Assembly: GCA_021772835.1 (NCBI GenBank)
Contig: JAJFLE010000003.1
Span: forward strand, 1-59,906
Reading direction: 5' to 3'
Length of the DNA: 59,906 nucleotides
Source of the DNA: Mariprofundus sp.
GTDB lineage: Bacteria; Pseudomonadota; Zetaproteobacteria; Mariprofundales; Mariprofundaceae
Under the pieces are notes generated by a model that was not told the origin of the DNA, made no database searches, and saw only the letters and a list, made by a program, of their open reading frames with translations. Positions 18,131 to 25,645 of this stretch are shown here, one piece after another (position 1 is the first letter of the stretch; the number at the start of each line of letters is the position of its first letter). The translations under genes were made by a program, and so were the position numbers.

Positions 18131-18445
18131 TTGTTAGCTGAGTTATTTAAGGCACTGGGGGAACCGGTGCGCTTACGTTTGTTTGCCTTGCTTTCCAACC
18201 AGGGAGAAATTTGCGTTTGCCATTTGACGGATGCGCTGGAATTACCACAGAGCACTGTATCCCGACATCTGAGTGTTTTGCGGCACTCAGGCCTGGTAAC
18301 CGCTCGCCGAGACGGCAAATGGATGTATTATCAGCCAGCTGATGATGTGCCGGGCGAATTATCAGCGCTGTTGGTCGGCTCACAAGCGGCGAGCATTCAG
18401 GTTGAGCAGGATATTAAGCGTCTGAAGACATCGCGAGGCTGCTAA
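18131..18445 (+). CDS. arsR: ArsR-family arsenite-responsive repressor
   Basis: The 104-aa winged-helix protein begins with TTG, eight bases after GGGG. It carries FKALGEPVRLRLFALL, the metal-sensing motif EICVCHLTDAL (the classical ELCVCDL As(III) site with CxC), and the recognition helix LPQSTVSRHLSVLRHSGLV. In this family As(III) binding to the cysteines releases the operator. The downstream acr3 promoter contains a palindrome that is the natural target to propose. A GDCCVxC small gene lies 5 bp downstream. Confidence 0.92.
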   Translation: MLAELFKALGEPVRLRLFALLSNQGEICVCHLTDALELPQSTVSRHLSVLRHSGLVTARRDGKWMYYQPADDVPGELSALLVGSQAASIQVEQDIKRLKTSRGC

Positions 18446-18450
18446 AGTAA

Positions 18451-18687
18451 GTGACGGCTGGTGAAGACGATACGCTGATACTCCTATCTGCTGTTACCTG
18501 TCCGGTATGTGCCCGGAGCAGTCAGGAGCACATGCCTACCGATGCATGCCAGTGGTTCTATGAATGTAAACATTGCCACACGATTTTAAAGCCCAAACCG
18601 GGCGATTGCTGCGTATTCTGCTCTTATGGAGACGTGCCATGCCCACCGGTTCAGCAGCAGCATCCTTGCTGCGGGAACAGGGATTGA
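18451..18687 (+). CDS. GDCCVxC-type small cysteine-rich protein
   Basis: This 78-aa protein starts at GTG, 5 bp after arsR. It contains CPVCARSS, then YECKHCHTILKPKPGDCCVFCSYGDVPCPP, and ends with HPCCGNRD. The GDCCVxCSYG core defines a small family often found with heavy-metal genes, some members of which are selenoproteins; here the positions are ordinary cysteines. With twelve cysteines in 78 residues it could bind As(III) or other soft metals, but no function has been shown that I know of. Its place between arsR and acr3 supports a role in metal handling. Confidence 0.75.
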   Translation: MTAGEDDTLILLSAVTCPVCARSSQEHMPTDACQWFYECKHCHTILKPKPGDCCVFCSYGDVPCPPVQQQHPCCGNRD

Positions 18688-18698
18688 ACCTTAAGTAA

Positions 18699-18743
18699 TT
18701 TACATATCCGCATAGGCGGATATAATGCCTCCTGTTCAGGAGG
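18699..18743 (+). promoter_or_regulatory. acr3 operon promoter with palindromic operator
   Basis: TTTACA (18699-18704) and TATAAT (18721-18726) are 16 bp apart. The perfect palindrome ATATCCGC-ATAG-GCGGATAT (18704-18711 and 18716-18723) fills the spacer and touches both hexamers, an ideal repressor site, most likely for the upstream ArsR. Just after the -10, CCTCCT (18728-18733) pairs with the Shine-Dalgarno AGGAGG (18738-18743). With initiation expected near 18733, most of the CCTCCT would not be transcribed, so this second dyad is probably not an mRNA switch. The leader would be only about 16 nt. Confidence 0.7.
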
Positions 18744-18748
18744 TTTGC

Positions 18749-19807
18749 ATGTCTGCATCAAAACCCATGGGGCTGTTTGCCCGTCTTCTTAGCATCTGGG
18801 TCTTCCTTGCGATTATTGCTGGTATTGGGTTGGGTGCTCTAATTCCATCCCTGTTTCACCTGCTTGCTGACATGGAAACAGCACATATCAACCTGCCGGT
18901 GGCGGTGTTGATCTGGGCCATGATTTTGCCAATGCTATTGAAAATTGACTATTCGGCCCTGCATGAAGTGTGGGATCATCGGCGCGGTGTTGGTGTCACC
19001 CTGGCCGTCAACTGGTTGATCAAACCCTTCTCGATGGCGCTGCTGGGTTTTCTTTTTTTGCGTATGCTGTTTGTCGACTGGCTGGATCCTGCACAGATCG
19101 ATTCCTACATCGCGGGCCTGATCCTGCTGGCTGCAGCACCCTGTACGGCGATGGTGTTTGTCTGGTCGCGACTGGTTGGTGGTCACCCTCAGTTCACCTT
19201 AAGCCAGATAGCTCTGAATGACGTCATTATGATCTTTGCTTTTGCCCCAATAGTTGGCCTGCTACTCGGCGTAGCCTCTATCACTGTTCCCTGGGGTACC
19301 CTGTTTTTATCTGTATTGTTGTACATCGTTATTCCGGTAGCTGTGGCTTATCTGTTGCGTAAGCTGCTACTGGCAAAAAACAGGCTGGATGATGTGGTGC
19401 ACATGCTGGATCCTATATCGATGGGTGCACTGTTAGTGACTGTAGTGCTGCTCTTTGGTTTTCAGGGCGAACAGATTCTGGCGCAGCCTCTGGTCATCCT
19501 GCTGCTGGCCATTCCGATCACGATTCAGGTCTATTTCAACTCCATGCTGGCTTACTGGTTGAATCGAAAGCTGGGTGTGGCGCACTCGGTGGCCGGGCCT
19601 TCGGCTCTGATCGGTGCCTCCAATTTCTTCGAGCTGGCTGTTGCTGCGGCCATAGCTCTGTTCGGTTTTGAATCCGGCGCAGCACTGGCGACCGTGGTTG
19701 GCGTGCTGGTTGAGGTGCCGGTGATGCTGTCAGTGGTTGCCATCGTGAATCGCAGTAAAGGCTGGTATGAACAGCCTTTAACTAAAGTAGGGGGGGAGCT
19801 GAAATGA
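18749..19807 (+). CDS. acr3: arsenite efflux transporter Acr3
   Basis: The 352-aa membrane protein has about ten hydrophobic segments and typical ACR3 blocks: [16 protein letters not shown]-like [11 protein letters not shown], the conserved cysteine in [13 protein letters not shown], the [11 protein letters not shown] segment, and [19 protein letters not shown] near the C-terminus. It extrudes As(III) using the proton motive force. AGGAGG at 18738-18743 selects ATG 18749; the upstream ATG 18725 is inside the -10 box. gapdh starts in its stop codon. Together with arsC it deals with arsenite formed by arsenate reduction. Confidence 0.94.
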   Translation: MSASKPMGLFARLLSIWVFLAIIAGIGLGALIPSLFHLLADMETAHINLPVAVLIWAMILPMLLKIDYSALHEVWDHRRGVGVTLAVNWLIKPFSMALLGFLFLRMLFVDWLDPAQIDSYIAGLILLAAAPCTAMVFVWSRLVGGHPQFTLSQIALNDVIMIFAFAPIVGLLLGVASITVPWGTLFLSVLLYIVIPVAVAYLLRKLLLAKNRLDDVVHMLDPISMGALLVTVVLLFGFQGEQILAQPLVILLLAIPITIQVYFNSMLAYWLNRKLGVAHSVAGPSALIGASNFFELAVAAAIALFGFESGAALATVVGVLVEVPVMLSVVAIVNRSKGWYEQPLTKVGGELK

Positions 19808-20805
19808 CAACAAAAGTTGGTATCAACGGATTTGGGCGTATGGGACGCCTTGGTTTTAGGGCTGCATGGGATTATGAAGAACTGGATATTGTACAGATCA
19901 ATGAGACTTCCGGTGATGCGACATGTTCTGCACACCTGTTAAAATTCGATTCGGTTCATGGCCGTTGGGATAATGATTGCTCTGCTGAAGATGAGAATAT
20001 GGTTATCGACGGGCAGTCTATTGCTTACACCATGAATCAGAATATTGCTGATACCGATTGGTCAGGCTGTGACATTGTGATTGAATCATCCGGAAAATTC
20101 CGTACACCGGCATTGCTACAAGCCTATTTTGATCAGGGTGTGAAAAAAGTCGTTGTTGCCGCTCCTGTGAAAGAGGGTGCTCTTAATGTTGTCATGGGTG
20201 TGAATGATCACCTGTACAATCCGGATGAGCATCATCTGGTGACTGCGGCATCATGCACAACCAATTGCCTGGCACCTGTTGTGAAAGTGATGAGTGAGAA
20301 GATTGGCATCAAACATGGGTGTATGACCACGATCCATAACATCACCAATACCCAGACGATTATTGATAAAGGTCATAAAGACCTTCGTCGTGCTCGCGCC
20401 TGTAGCCTCTCGCTGATTCCAACATCCACAGGCTCTGCAAAAGCGATTACACAAATTTTCCCTGAATTGACCGGAAAATTGAATGGTTTGGCAGTACGTG
20501 TTCCTCAACTCAATGCATCAATCACAGACTTTGTTTTTGAGGCTGCTCGCCCTGTGACTGAAGAAGAGATTAACGGCCTGCTTAAAGAAGCATCTGAAGG
20601 TGAACTCAAAGGCATTCTCGGGTTTGAAGAACGACCATTGGTATCCGTTGATTATAATAATGATGTCAGATCATCGATTGTGGATGCGCTTTCAACCATG
20701 GTTATTGATGAGACTCAGGTAAAATTGTTGATCTGGTATGACAATGAAGTGGGTTATGCAAACCGGATGATGGAACTGGCCAGAAAAGTTGCCGGTTCTA
20801 TTTGA
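19804..20805 (+). CDS. ArsJ-associated glyceraldehyde-3-phosphate dehydrogenase
   Basis: The 333-aa GAPDH has the NAD Rossmann start [18 protein letters not shown], the catalytic cysteine in [11 protein letters not shown], the [10 protein letters not shown] segment and the C-terminal [13 protein letters not shown]. Its placement directly before arsJ identifies the arsenate-specific paralogue. In that pathway GAPDH uses arsenate in place of phosphate and makes unstable 1-arseno-3-phosphoglycerate, which ArsJ exports. Sequence is clearly of the ars-linked type (for example IVQINE and [14 protein letters not shown]), but a glycolytic role cannot be excluded from sequence. It overlaps acr3 by 4 nt. 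Confidence 0.9.
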   Translation: MTTKVGINGFGRMGRLGFRAAWDYEELDIVQINETSGDATCSAHLLKFDSVHGRWDNDCSAEDENMVIDGQSIAYTMNQNIADTDWSGCDIVIESSGKFRTPALLQAYFDQGVKKVVVAAPVKEGALNVVMGVNDHLYNPDEHHLVTAASCTTNCLAPVVKVMSEKIGIKHGCMTTIHNITNTQTIIDKGHKDLRRARACSLSLIPTSTGSAKAITQIFPELTGKLNGLAVRVPQLNASITDFVFEAARPVTEEEINGLLKEASEGELKGILGFEERPLVSVDYNNDVRSSIVDALSTMVIDETQVKLLIWYDNEVGYANRMMELARKVAGSI

Positions 20806-20825
20806 TCGGTTGATGTGACCTTATT

Positions 20826-22031
20826 ATGGATCAGGGCTTTCGCAGCTATCTGACCGTCACCGGCGGTTACTGGGCTTTTACGATTACAGATGGTGCTATC
20901 CGCATGCTGGTGGTGCTCTATTTCCACCAGCTCGGATATTCACCGTTAGAAATAGCCATGCTGTTTCTGTTCTATGAGTTTTTTGGCATTGTCACCAATC
21001 TTGTCGGTGGCTGGTTGGGTTCGCGTATTGGTCTGAACTTAACCATGCATATCGGCATGATCATGCAAATAGGTGCTTTGTTAATGTTAACCGTACCGGA
21101 TGCGTGGCTGACAATTGGTTATGTGATGGCGGCACAAGCGTTTTCCGGTATAGCCAAGGACTTGAACAAGATGAGTGCAAAGGCGGGTGTGAAGTTATTC
21201 GTGCCGGATCAGTCCGATGCCAAGCTGTTCCGCTGGGTGGCGGTGCTTACCGGCTCCAAGAATGCACTGAAAGGCGCGGGATTCTTTATCGGCGGTGCAC
21301 TGTTGGCATGGCTGGAGTTTAGGGGAGCGTTGTTTACACTATCTGCAATGTTGCTGATTGCATTAGCCATTACCTGGACCCTATTACCAAACGATCTGGG
21401 GAAAACAAAGGTGAAAGCCAAGTTTTCTCAAGTGTTTTCAAAGGACCCTCAGATCAACTGGCTATCTGGTGCTCGCTTCTTTCTATTCGGGGCTCGGGAC
21501 ATCTGGTTTGTTGTTGGATTACCTGTATTTCTTCAGTCCGTACTGGGTTGGACATTCACGCAAGTAGGTGCATTCCTGGCATTGTGGGTGATTGCTTATG
21601 GCTTCATTCAGGGGATAGCGCCTAAGATTATCAAGATGACTTCCAGCAACGAACCGGGTGCAGAAACACTGGTGGTTTGGGCAGGCATACTATCGCTGTT
21701 ACCTGTAGGAATAGCTTTGGCTTTACAGCAGGGATGGGATGCCGGAACGGTGTTGATAGTTGGTCTGGCGCTGTTTGGCGTCGTGTTTGCGATGAACTCT
21801 GCAACCCATTCCTATCTGATCGTATCCTGGTCTGATCATGACAAGGTTTCGATGAATGTCGGCTTCTATTACATGGCCAATGCCGGCGGTCGCCTGGCTG
21901 GAACGGTGCTTTCCGGGTTGGTCTACCAACAGCATGGTCTGGAAGGTTGTCTCTATTGGTCGGCGATATTTGTGCTGGCTGCAGCAATGATTTCACTGGC
22001 GCTGCCCAAAAGTCAGATTCGAGCTGTGTAA
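20826..22031 (+). CDS. arsJ: organoarsenical efflux MFS transporter ArsJ
   Basis: The 401-aa major-facilitator protein starts with the ArsJ-type [22 protein letters not shown] pattern (here [20 protein letters not shown]). About twelve membrane segments follow, with [19 protein letters not shown] and the [15 protein letters not shown]-like [15 protein letters not shown] block. It exports 1-arseno-3-phosphoglycerate made by the adjacent GAPDH, giving net arsenate removal without reduction. The Shine-Dalgarno is weak. It sits 20 bp after gapdh and 50 bp before arsC in the same operon. Confidence 0.92.
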   Translation: MDQGFRSYLTVTGGYWAFTITDGAIRMLVVLYFHQLGYSPLEIAMLFLFYEFFGIVTNLVGGWLGSRIGLNLTMHIGMIMQIGALLMLTVPDAWLTIGYVMAAQAFSGIAKDLNKMSAKAGVKLFVPDQSDAKLFRWVAVLTGSKNALKGAGFFIGGALLAWLEFRGALFTLSAMLLIALAITWTLLPNDLGKTKVKAKFSQVFSKDPQINWLSGARFFLFGARDIWFVVGLPVFLQSVLGWTFTQVGAFLALWVIAYGFIQGIAPKIIKMTSSNEPGAETLVVWAGILSLLPVGIALALQQGWDAGTVLIVGLALFGVVFAMNSATHSYLIVSWSDHDKVSMNVGFYYMANAGGRLAGTVLSGLVYQQHGLEGCLYWSAIFVLAAAMISLALPKSQIRAV

Positions 22032-22081
22032 TATACTTATCAGACGCGCGACTTACCTGCATCTTTTCTAAAGGGGTGCTT

Positions 22082-22495
22082 ATGCGTCATCATGTTTTGT
22101 TTCTTTGTACCGGAAATTCCTGCCGCTCACAAATGGCCGAGGGTTGGTTGAAACAACTGGGGGGTGACCGGTTTGAGGTCTATTCCGCAGGTATCGTAGC
22201 CCATGGCAAAAACCCAAGAGCACTCGCCGTGATGCAGGAAGCTGGCGTGGATATTTCTAAGCAGGAATCGGAAATGCTCAATCCTCAGCTACTCAATAGA
22301 CTCGATTTTTTGGTCAGTGTTTGCGGGCATGCGGATGAGTCTTGCCCTGCTTTACCTGCCACATGTAGAAAAAAACACTGGCCATTTGATGACCCGGCCA
22401 GAGCAAGCGGTACGGAAGAAGAAATCATGGCTGAGTTTCGCCGTGTGCGAGATCAGATACGCGCCCGCATCGAACGATTTGTGGCTCGGACTTGA
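22082..22495 (+). CDS. arsC: arsenate reductase, low-molecular-weight phosphatase type
   Basis: The 137-aa protein has the P-loop [16 protein letters not shown] (CX5R), [26 protein letters not shown] and the [10 protein letters not shown] motif with the catalytic Asp-Pro, so it is the thioredoxin-coupled ArsC of the LMW-PTP fold. It reduces As(V) to As(III) for export by Acr3. ATG 22082 follows AAAGGGG at good spacing; a longer frame from 21947 overlaps arsJ and is rejected. It ends the operon, so the cell carries both the reduction/export and the ArsJ routes. Confidence 0.93.
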   Translation: MRHHVLFLCTGNSCRSQMAEGWLKQLGGDRFEVYSAGIVAHGKNPRALAVMQEAGVDISKQESEMLNPQLLNRLDFLVSVCGHADESCPALPATCRKKHWPFDDPARASGTEEEIMAEFRRVRDQIRARIERFVART

Positions 22496-22507
22496 GCCTG
22501 CACAAAG

Positions 22508-22539
22508 AAAAAAACGGCGCTTAGATAACTAAACGCCGT
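22508..22539 (-). terminator. intrinsic terminator of the small secreted-protein gene
   Basis: On the minus strand the stem ACGGCG/CGCCGT (22514-22519 and 22534-22539), continued internally by TTAG/CTAA, is followed by a run of seven T (complement of A 22508-22514). This is a strong rho-independent terminator for the minus-strand gene ending at 22586. It has no T tract in the plus direction, so it is not a clear arsC terminator. Confidence 0.75.
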
Positions 22540-22542
22540 ACA

Positions 22543-22582
22543 TGGAAGCCCGGGGATGTGGGGGGGGGGGGAGGGGCTTCCA
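22543..22582. repeat. 9-bp stem enclosing a 12-G homopolymer
   Basis: TGGAAGCCC (22543-22551) pairs with GGGCTTCCA (22574-22582). The loop contains twelve consecutive G residues (22560-22571) and then AGGGG. It lies between the stop codon and the terminator of the minus-strand small gene, so the mRNA would carry a C12 loop. Runs of this length are prone to slippage or to base-calling error. Confidence 0.7.
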
Positions 22583-22585
22583 GGA

Positions 22586-22768
22586 TTAGATGGAATGCGT
22601 GCTCATCATGCGAGGTGTTGCAACAGGAAGCATCAGGTCAATGTGGGATAAAGAAACCTGCACCTCGGTTGTGGCCACCACTGCTGGTACATCAGTCTGT
22701 GCATTGGATACCTGAACAGCTGATAGAAATGATAAACCTAAGATGGCAAGCATTGCTGCATATTTCAT
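22586..22768 (-). CDS. small secreted protein of unknown function
   Basis: The 60-aa product begins MKYAAMLAILGLSFLSAV, a classical signal peptide with likely cleavage after SNA, leaving a mature peptide of about 37 residues (QTDVPAVVATTEVQVSL..., ending MMSTHSI). AGGAAGGG lies seven bases before ATG 22768, and a strong terminator follows the stop, so the gene looks real and monocistronic despite its size. I recognise no family. The longer frame from 22801 would put the signal sequence inside and is less likely. It converges on arsC. Confidence 0.6.
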   Translation of the reverse strand: MKYAAMLAILGLSFLSAVQVSNAQTDVPAVVATTEVQVSLSHIDLMLPVATPRMMSTHSI

Positions 22769-23078
22769 GATAATTCCCTTCCTCATTGTTTGGGCTGTCA
22801 TTCGCCCTCTGATATGGCGGAATGATAAGAGATCAGATTGCTCAGTATGTGATGTTAATCACCAACATGAATGAAGGATGAGGATTACCTTATTCTATCC
22901 AAGCGCTGTAGCTGGAGGACAAGGCTTTGACCAGGTTAACAGTGACTCAATCTGGCCATGAATGGTTCGTAGGGGCCGATGTTTGCAGCCAATGTAATGA
23001 GTTCAGATATCATTGCCCTGTTCAGGAACTTGCTTTTCATTTGTTGTCCATGGTCAGTAAATCGATTTATTTCGTTGG

Positions 23079-23283
23079 GCAGTTGGCATTGCAATGATAC
23101 CGCGTGCCGAAGTTGTACTGATCTTTGCCGAACCTGGTCGGGTGCCCGGTGTGTTTGATCATGCTATTGTATGCCGTGATGATCATTACCATTGCTGCAA
23201 CCACGGTACTGCCACCATTTACCCTGAAGTGGTTTTATGCTCGTTTTGCTCATCAACTGCCGGAAATGGATAAAAAATCATAG
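23079..23283 (+). pseudogene. C-terminal remnant of a cation:proton antiporter
   Basis: Frame one reads WAVGIAMIPRAEVVLIFAEP and GRVPGVFDHAIV, which matches the GMIPRGEVGLIFA region near the end of NapA/CPA2-type Na+/H+ antiporters. After about GVFDHAIV the frame shifts to YAVMIIITIAATTVLPPFTL, then KWFYARFAHQLPEMDKKS and TAG 23281-23283. Upstream sequence (22800-23078) has stops in this frame and only scattered traces. The gene is therefore truncated and frameshifted. The stop is directly followed by the ATG of the next gene. Between 22769 and 23078 I see nothing else beyond the small-gene promoter region. Confidence 0.7.
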
Positions 23284-24021
23284 ATGTTTAAGTTCTATCG
23301 TTATTTTCTCGATGGCATGCCAGTCTATCTGGTGCGCAACTATTGGTGGGCTTATCTGTGGCCGAAAGCCGTATGGTTTTTTGATCATCAGCCCATCATC
23401 AATGCCATATTGTTTGGGCAATATAACAGACTGATGTCTGCCACACTGGTGCGATTGAAACAGGCGCCGCTGGATCGTGTGTTGCAACTGACCTGCGTTT
23501 ACGGCTCCTTAACCCCGAACCTGATCCGACACATCCAACCTGCGCCATTGCATATTACTGATGTTGCGACAGTTCAGCTTGATCTTGCGCATAGCAAAAG
23601 CAAACATGAAAAGGAGGTGCTTTCCACGCGCATGAATGCGGAACAGCTGGGCTACAAAGCAGACAGTTTCTCCACCATAGTACTGTTTTTCCTGTTGCAC
23701 GAAATGCCTCACGAGGCCAGGTGTAACACACTTTCAGAAGCTATGCGCACGCTACAGGCAGGCGGTTCATTGATTATGACCGAGTATGGCGAACTGCCCA
23801 CCAAACACTGGTTATACCGCTTCCCTCTCAGCCGCTGGATTACAACCAGCCTTGAACCCTTTCTCGACAGCTTCTGGCATGAGGATATTGAAGTTCTGCT
23901 CAATGATCTGGGTAAGCCCTTTCACAAAAGCGTTGAAATCATCTCACATCAAAGCATCTTTGCTTCATTCTATCGCGTGACCGAGTTCAAAGTTCGCGAT
24001 TCATTAACAGACAAGGGATGA
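23284..24021 (+). CDS. RquA-like SAM-dependent methyltransferase-fold protein
   Basis: This 245-aa class I methyltransferase-fold protein has an N-terminal YWWAYLWPKAVWFFDHQPI and ILFGQYNRLM stretch, a modified SAM motif I VLQLTCVYGSLTPNL, an acidic motif II (ITDVATVQLDL), and VLFFLLHEMPHEAR followed by GGSLIMTEYG. These blocks resemble RquA, which converts ubiquinone to rhodoquinone using SAM as amino donor, more than UbiE/COQ5. I recall the family pattern only in outline, so true RquA function is uncertain; another quinone or small-molecule methyltransferase is possible. It begins immediately after the antiporter pseudogene with no visible promoter of its own, and a PGPGW membrane gene follows. 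Confidence 0.55.
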   Translation: MFKFYRYFLDGMPVYLVRNYWWAYLWPKAVWFFDHQPIINAILFGQYNRLMSATLVRLKQAPLDRVLQLTCVYGSLTPNLIRHIQPAPLHITDVATVQLDLAHSKSKHEKEVLSTRMNAEQLGYKADSFSTIVLFFLLHEMPHEARCNTLSEAMRTLQAGGSLIMTEYGELPTKHWLYRFPLSRWITTSLEPFLDSFWHEDIEVLLNDLGKPFHKSVEIISHQSIFASFYRVTEFKVRDSLTDKG

Positions 24022-24024
24022 TAG

Positions 24025-24462
24025 ATGATCATGGAAACGGCCTGGACTCAACTTATGCAATTTTTCGATGTCTGGGGCTGGTGGGTTGCCGCTGGTTCCA
24101 TCGCGATGTTTGTCGTCAGTCTGGCTGGCATGCCGTTTATTGTAGCCCGTATCCCGGCGGATTATTTTACCCATCATGGCCGTCATCGCACGAACCAGAG
24201 CTCGCGGCATCCGATTGTCGAGCTGGTTTTGATCGTATTGAAGAATTTACTCGGTGCTGTGCTTCTGATTGCAGGATTTATCATGCTATTTACACCGGGA
24301 CAGGGACTGTTAAGCATCTTGTTCGGCCTGATGATTATGAATTACCCGGGCAAATATACATTGGAGTGCTGGATCATCCGCAAGCCTTTGATCTTCAGTG
24401 CAGTAAACAACATGCGCGCAAAGCAGGGCGAACCTCCGCTCATGGCGGCCGAAATCGATTAG
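24025..24462 (+). CDS. PGPGW-type small integral membrane protein
   Basis: The 145-aa protein has three or four hydrophobic segments (WWVAAGSIAMFVVSLAGMPFIVA; LVLIVLKNLLGAVLLIAGFIMLF; LLSILFGLMIM). The last pair is linked by TPGQGLLSILFGL, the loop of the PGPGW family (PF09656-type), where the canonical PGPG is changed to PGQG. Function is unknown. It lies 3 bp downstream of the RquA-like gene and is probably co-transcribed. A second possible start is ATG 24031. Confidence 0.65.
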   Translation: MIMETAWTQLMQFFDVWGWWVAAGSIAMFVVSLAGMPFIVARIPADYFTHHGRHRTNQSSRHPIVELVLIVLKNLLGAVLLIAGFIMLFTPGQGLLSILFGLMIMNYPGKYTLECWIIRKPLIFSAVNNMRAKQGEPPLMAAEID

Positions 24463-24889
24463 CTTCGTTAATTTTTATTGGCGGAGGTCTCTTTGGTCGT
24501 CACCCCTTTGTATCCGTTGCTATGGTCCGGAAACTGTCATGGTAACTGTTACACGTGCCCGACATCGGATTCATTATCTTACGCATGATTCTTTACCTCC
24601 ATGGTTGTTGCCGTGGATAGTCATGATGCCTTACGTGTTTCGTTACGCTGAATAAACAAACTCATTCATATCATCATCTCGTGATTAGTATAGAGCATAA
24701 AAAAAGTGGAATACCTGTTTATTCCTGGCAGTCATGCGGTTGTGGAATACATGCGCGTTTGCATATCGCTCACCTGGAGCAAGGCAGATACATTAAACCC
24801 TGAACTTATACTCAGAAAGATAATGGTTGATGCCTTGAGCGAGATTCGATTATTGTTCGAATGTTATTCGGATTCATGGCGGGGTGGAT
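24463..24889. other. intergenic region before the efflux operon
   Basis: I see no gene here. The first half holds short dyads such as GGTAAC-T-GTTAC near 24540. The second half carries the likely promoter and operator of the TetR gene. The open frame 24706-24912 has no recognisable features and overlaps the repressor start. Confidence 0.4.
24844..24862 (+). promoter_or_regulatory. candidate TetR operator
   Basis: ATTCGA (24844-24849) and TCGAAT (24857-24862) form a perfect inverted repeat with a 7-bp spacer, 27 bp ahead of the repressor start. TTGAGC at 24836-24841 may be its -35 box. TetR-type regulators usually bind such dyads next to their own gene, so autoregulation of the whole downstream efflux operon is the simplest proposal. 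Confidence 0.45.
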
Positions 24890-25645
24890 ATGCAACGGCG
24901 AGAGAAGTGTGAGCAGCGGGAGAAAGAGATAGTTGGAAAGACAATAGCGCTACTGTCCCTGCGTGGTTTTCTTGATATGCGAATGGCCGATATCGCTAAA
25001 GAAACAAAATATTCGATGGGCACCATCTATTCTCACTTTGAGAGCAAAGAGGATTTGCTTGTGGCCTGTGCTCATGCGCTGGTGCTTGAGCATAAGCTTC
25101 TGATTCAGGCGATTGATGTTCAGCCTATCCCGGCCATTGAAAAAATTATCACCATGGCCCAGTGCAGCTGGCAACTCTCCATGCAGCATCCCGATCTGAT
25201 TGAAATTGATAATCTTGCCCTCATGCCTTCGGTCTGGCGCAGGGCCACGCAGCAGAGAGCAAATGAGTTGAATCTGCTGCATGTGGAGCTGGCCAATACA
25301 TTTCTGATTATTGTGCTTGTTGCCATTGAACAGAGTCTGGTGGGTTATCAGCATCTCGATGAGGCTGAAACGAAGCAGCTGGCTCATCATCTTACCCACG
25401 GCATGTGGGGCTTGTGTGTCGGCCTTTCCAGTACAGCGCAATCGGGTTATGCCAGCACCCTCTGTCCCAAAAATGGTGACGAAGGTTATGCTCACTTCTC
25501 TACCAACTACAGTAACTTTCTCAAAGGTTATGGATGGCATGAAACTAATCCTGAAGAGGTGTTTGAGCGCTGCAAGGCCACGGCTCAGCAATGCATTAAC
25601 CAGACGGTCTGGTTTGCTGACAATCGGCAAGGATCGCAGCCATGA
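24890..25645 (+). CDS. TetR-family transcriptional regulator
   Basis: The 251-aa protein has the N-terminal TetR helix-turn-helix: EIVGKTIALLSLRGFLDMRMADIAKETKYSMGTIYSHF, with the YSHF (YxHF) ending and a following ESKEDLLVA. The C-terminal helical ligand domain is not assignable to a known drug class. GTG 24884 is two codons earlier than ATG 24890; either is possible. Its stop overlaps the outer-membrane gene by 4 nt, so regulator and pump are in one transcript and the repressor likely controls its own operon. Confidence 0.88.
   Translation: MQRREKCEQREKEIVGKTIALLSLRGFLDMRMADIAKETKYSMGTIYSHFESKEDLLVACAHALVLEHKLLIQAIDVQPIPAIEKIITMAQCSWQLSMQHPDLIEIDNLALMPSVWRRATQQRANELNLLHVELANTFLIIVLVAIEQSLVGYQHLDEAETKQLAHHLTHGMWGLCVGLSSTAQSGYASTLCPKNGDEGYAHFSTNYSNFLKGYGWHETNPEEVFERCKATAQQCINQTVWFADNRQGSQP

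Noticed and set aside
18728-18743. CCTCCT/AGGAGG hairpin as an RNA thermometer or translational switch for acr3
   Set aside because: The predicted transcription start lies at about 18733, so the CCTCCT strand would largely be absent from the mRNA.
24018-24545. 175-aa frame overlapping the PGPGW gene
   Set aside because: Out-of-frame shadow; the alternative frame has the membrane segments and family loop.
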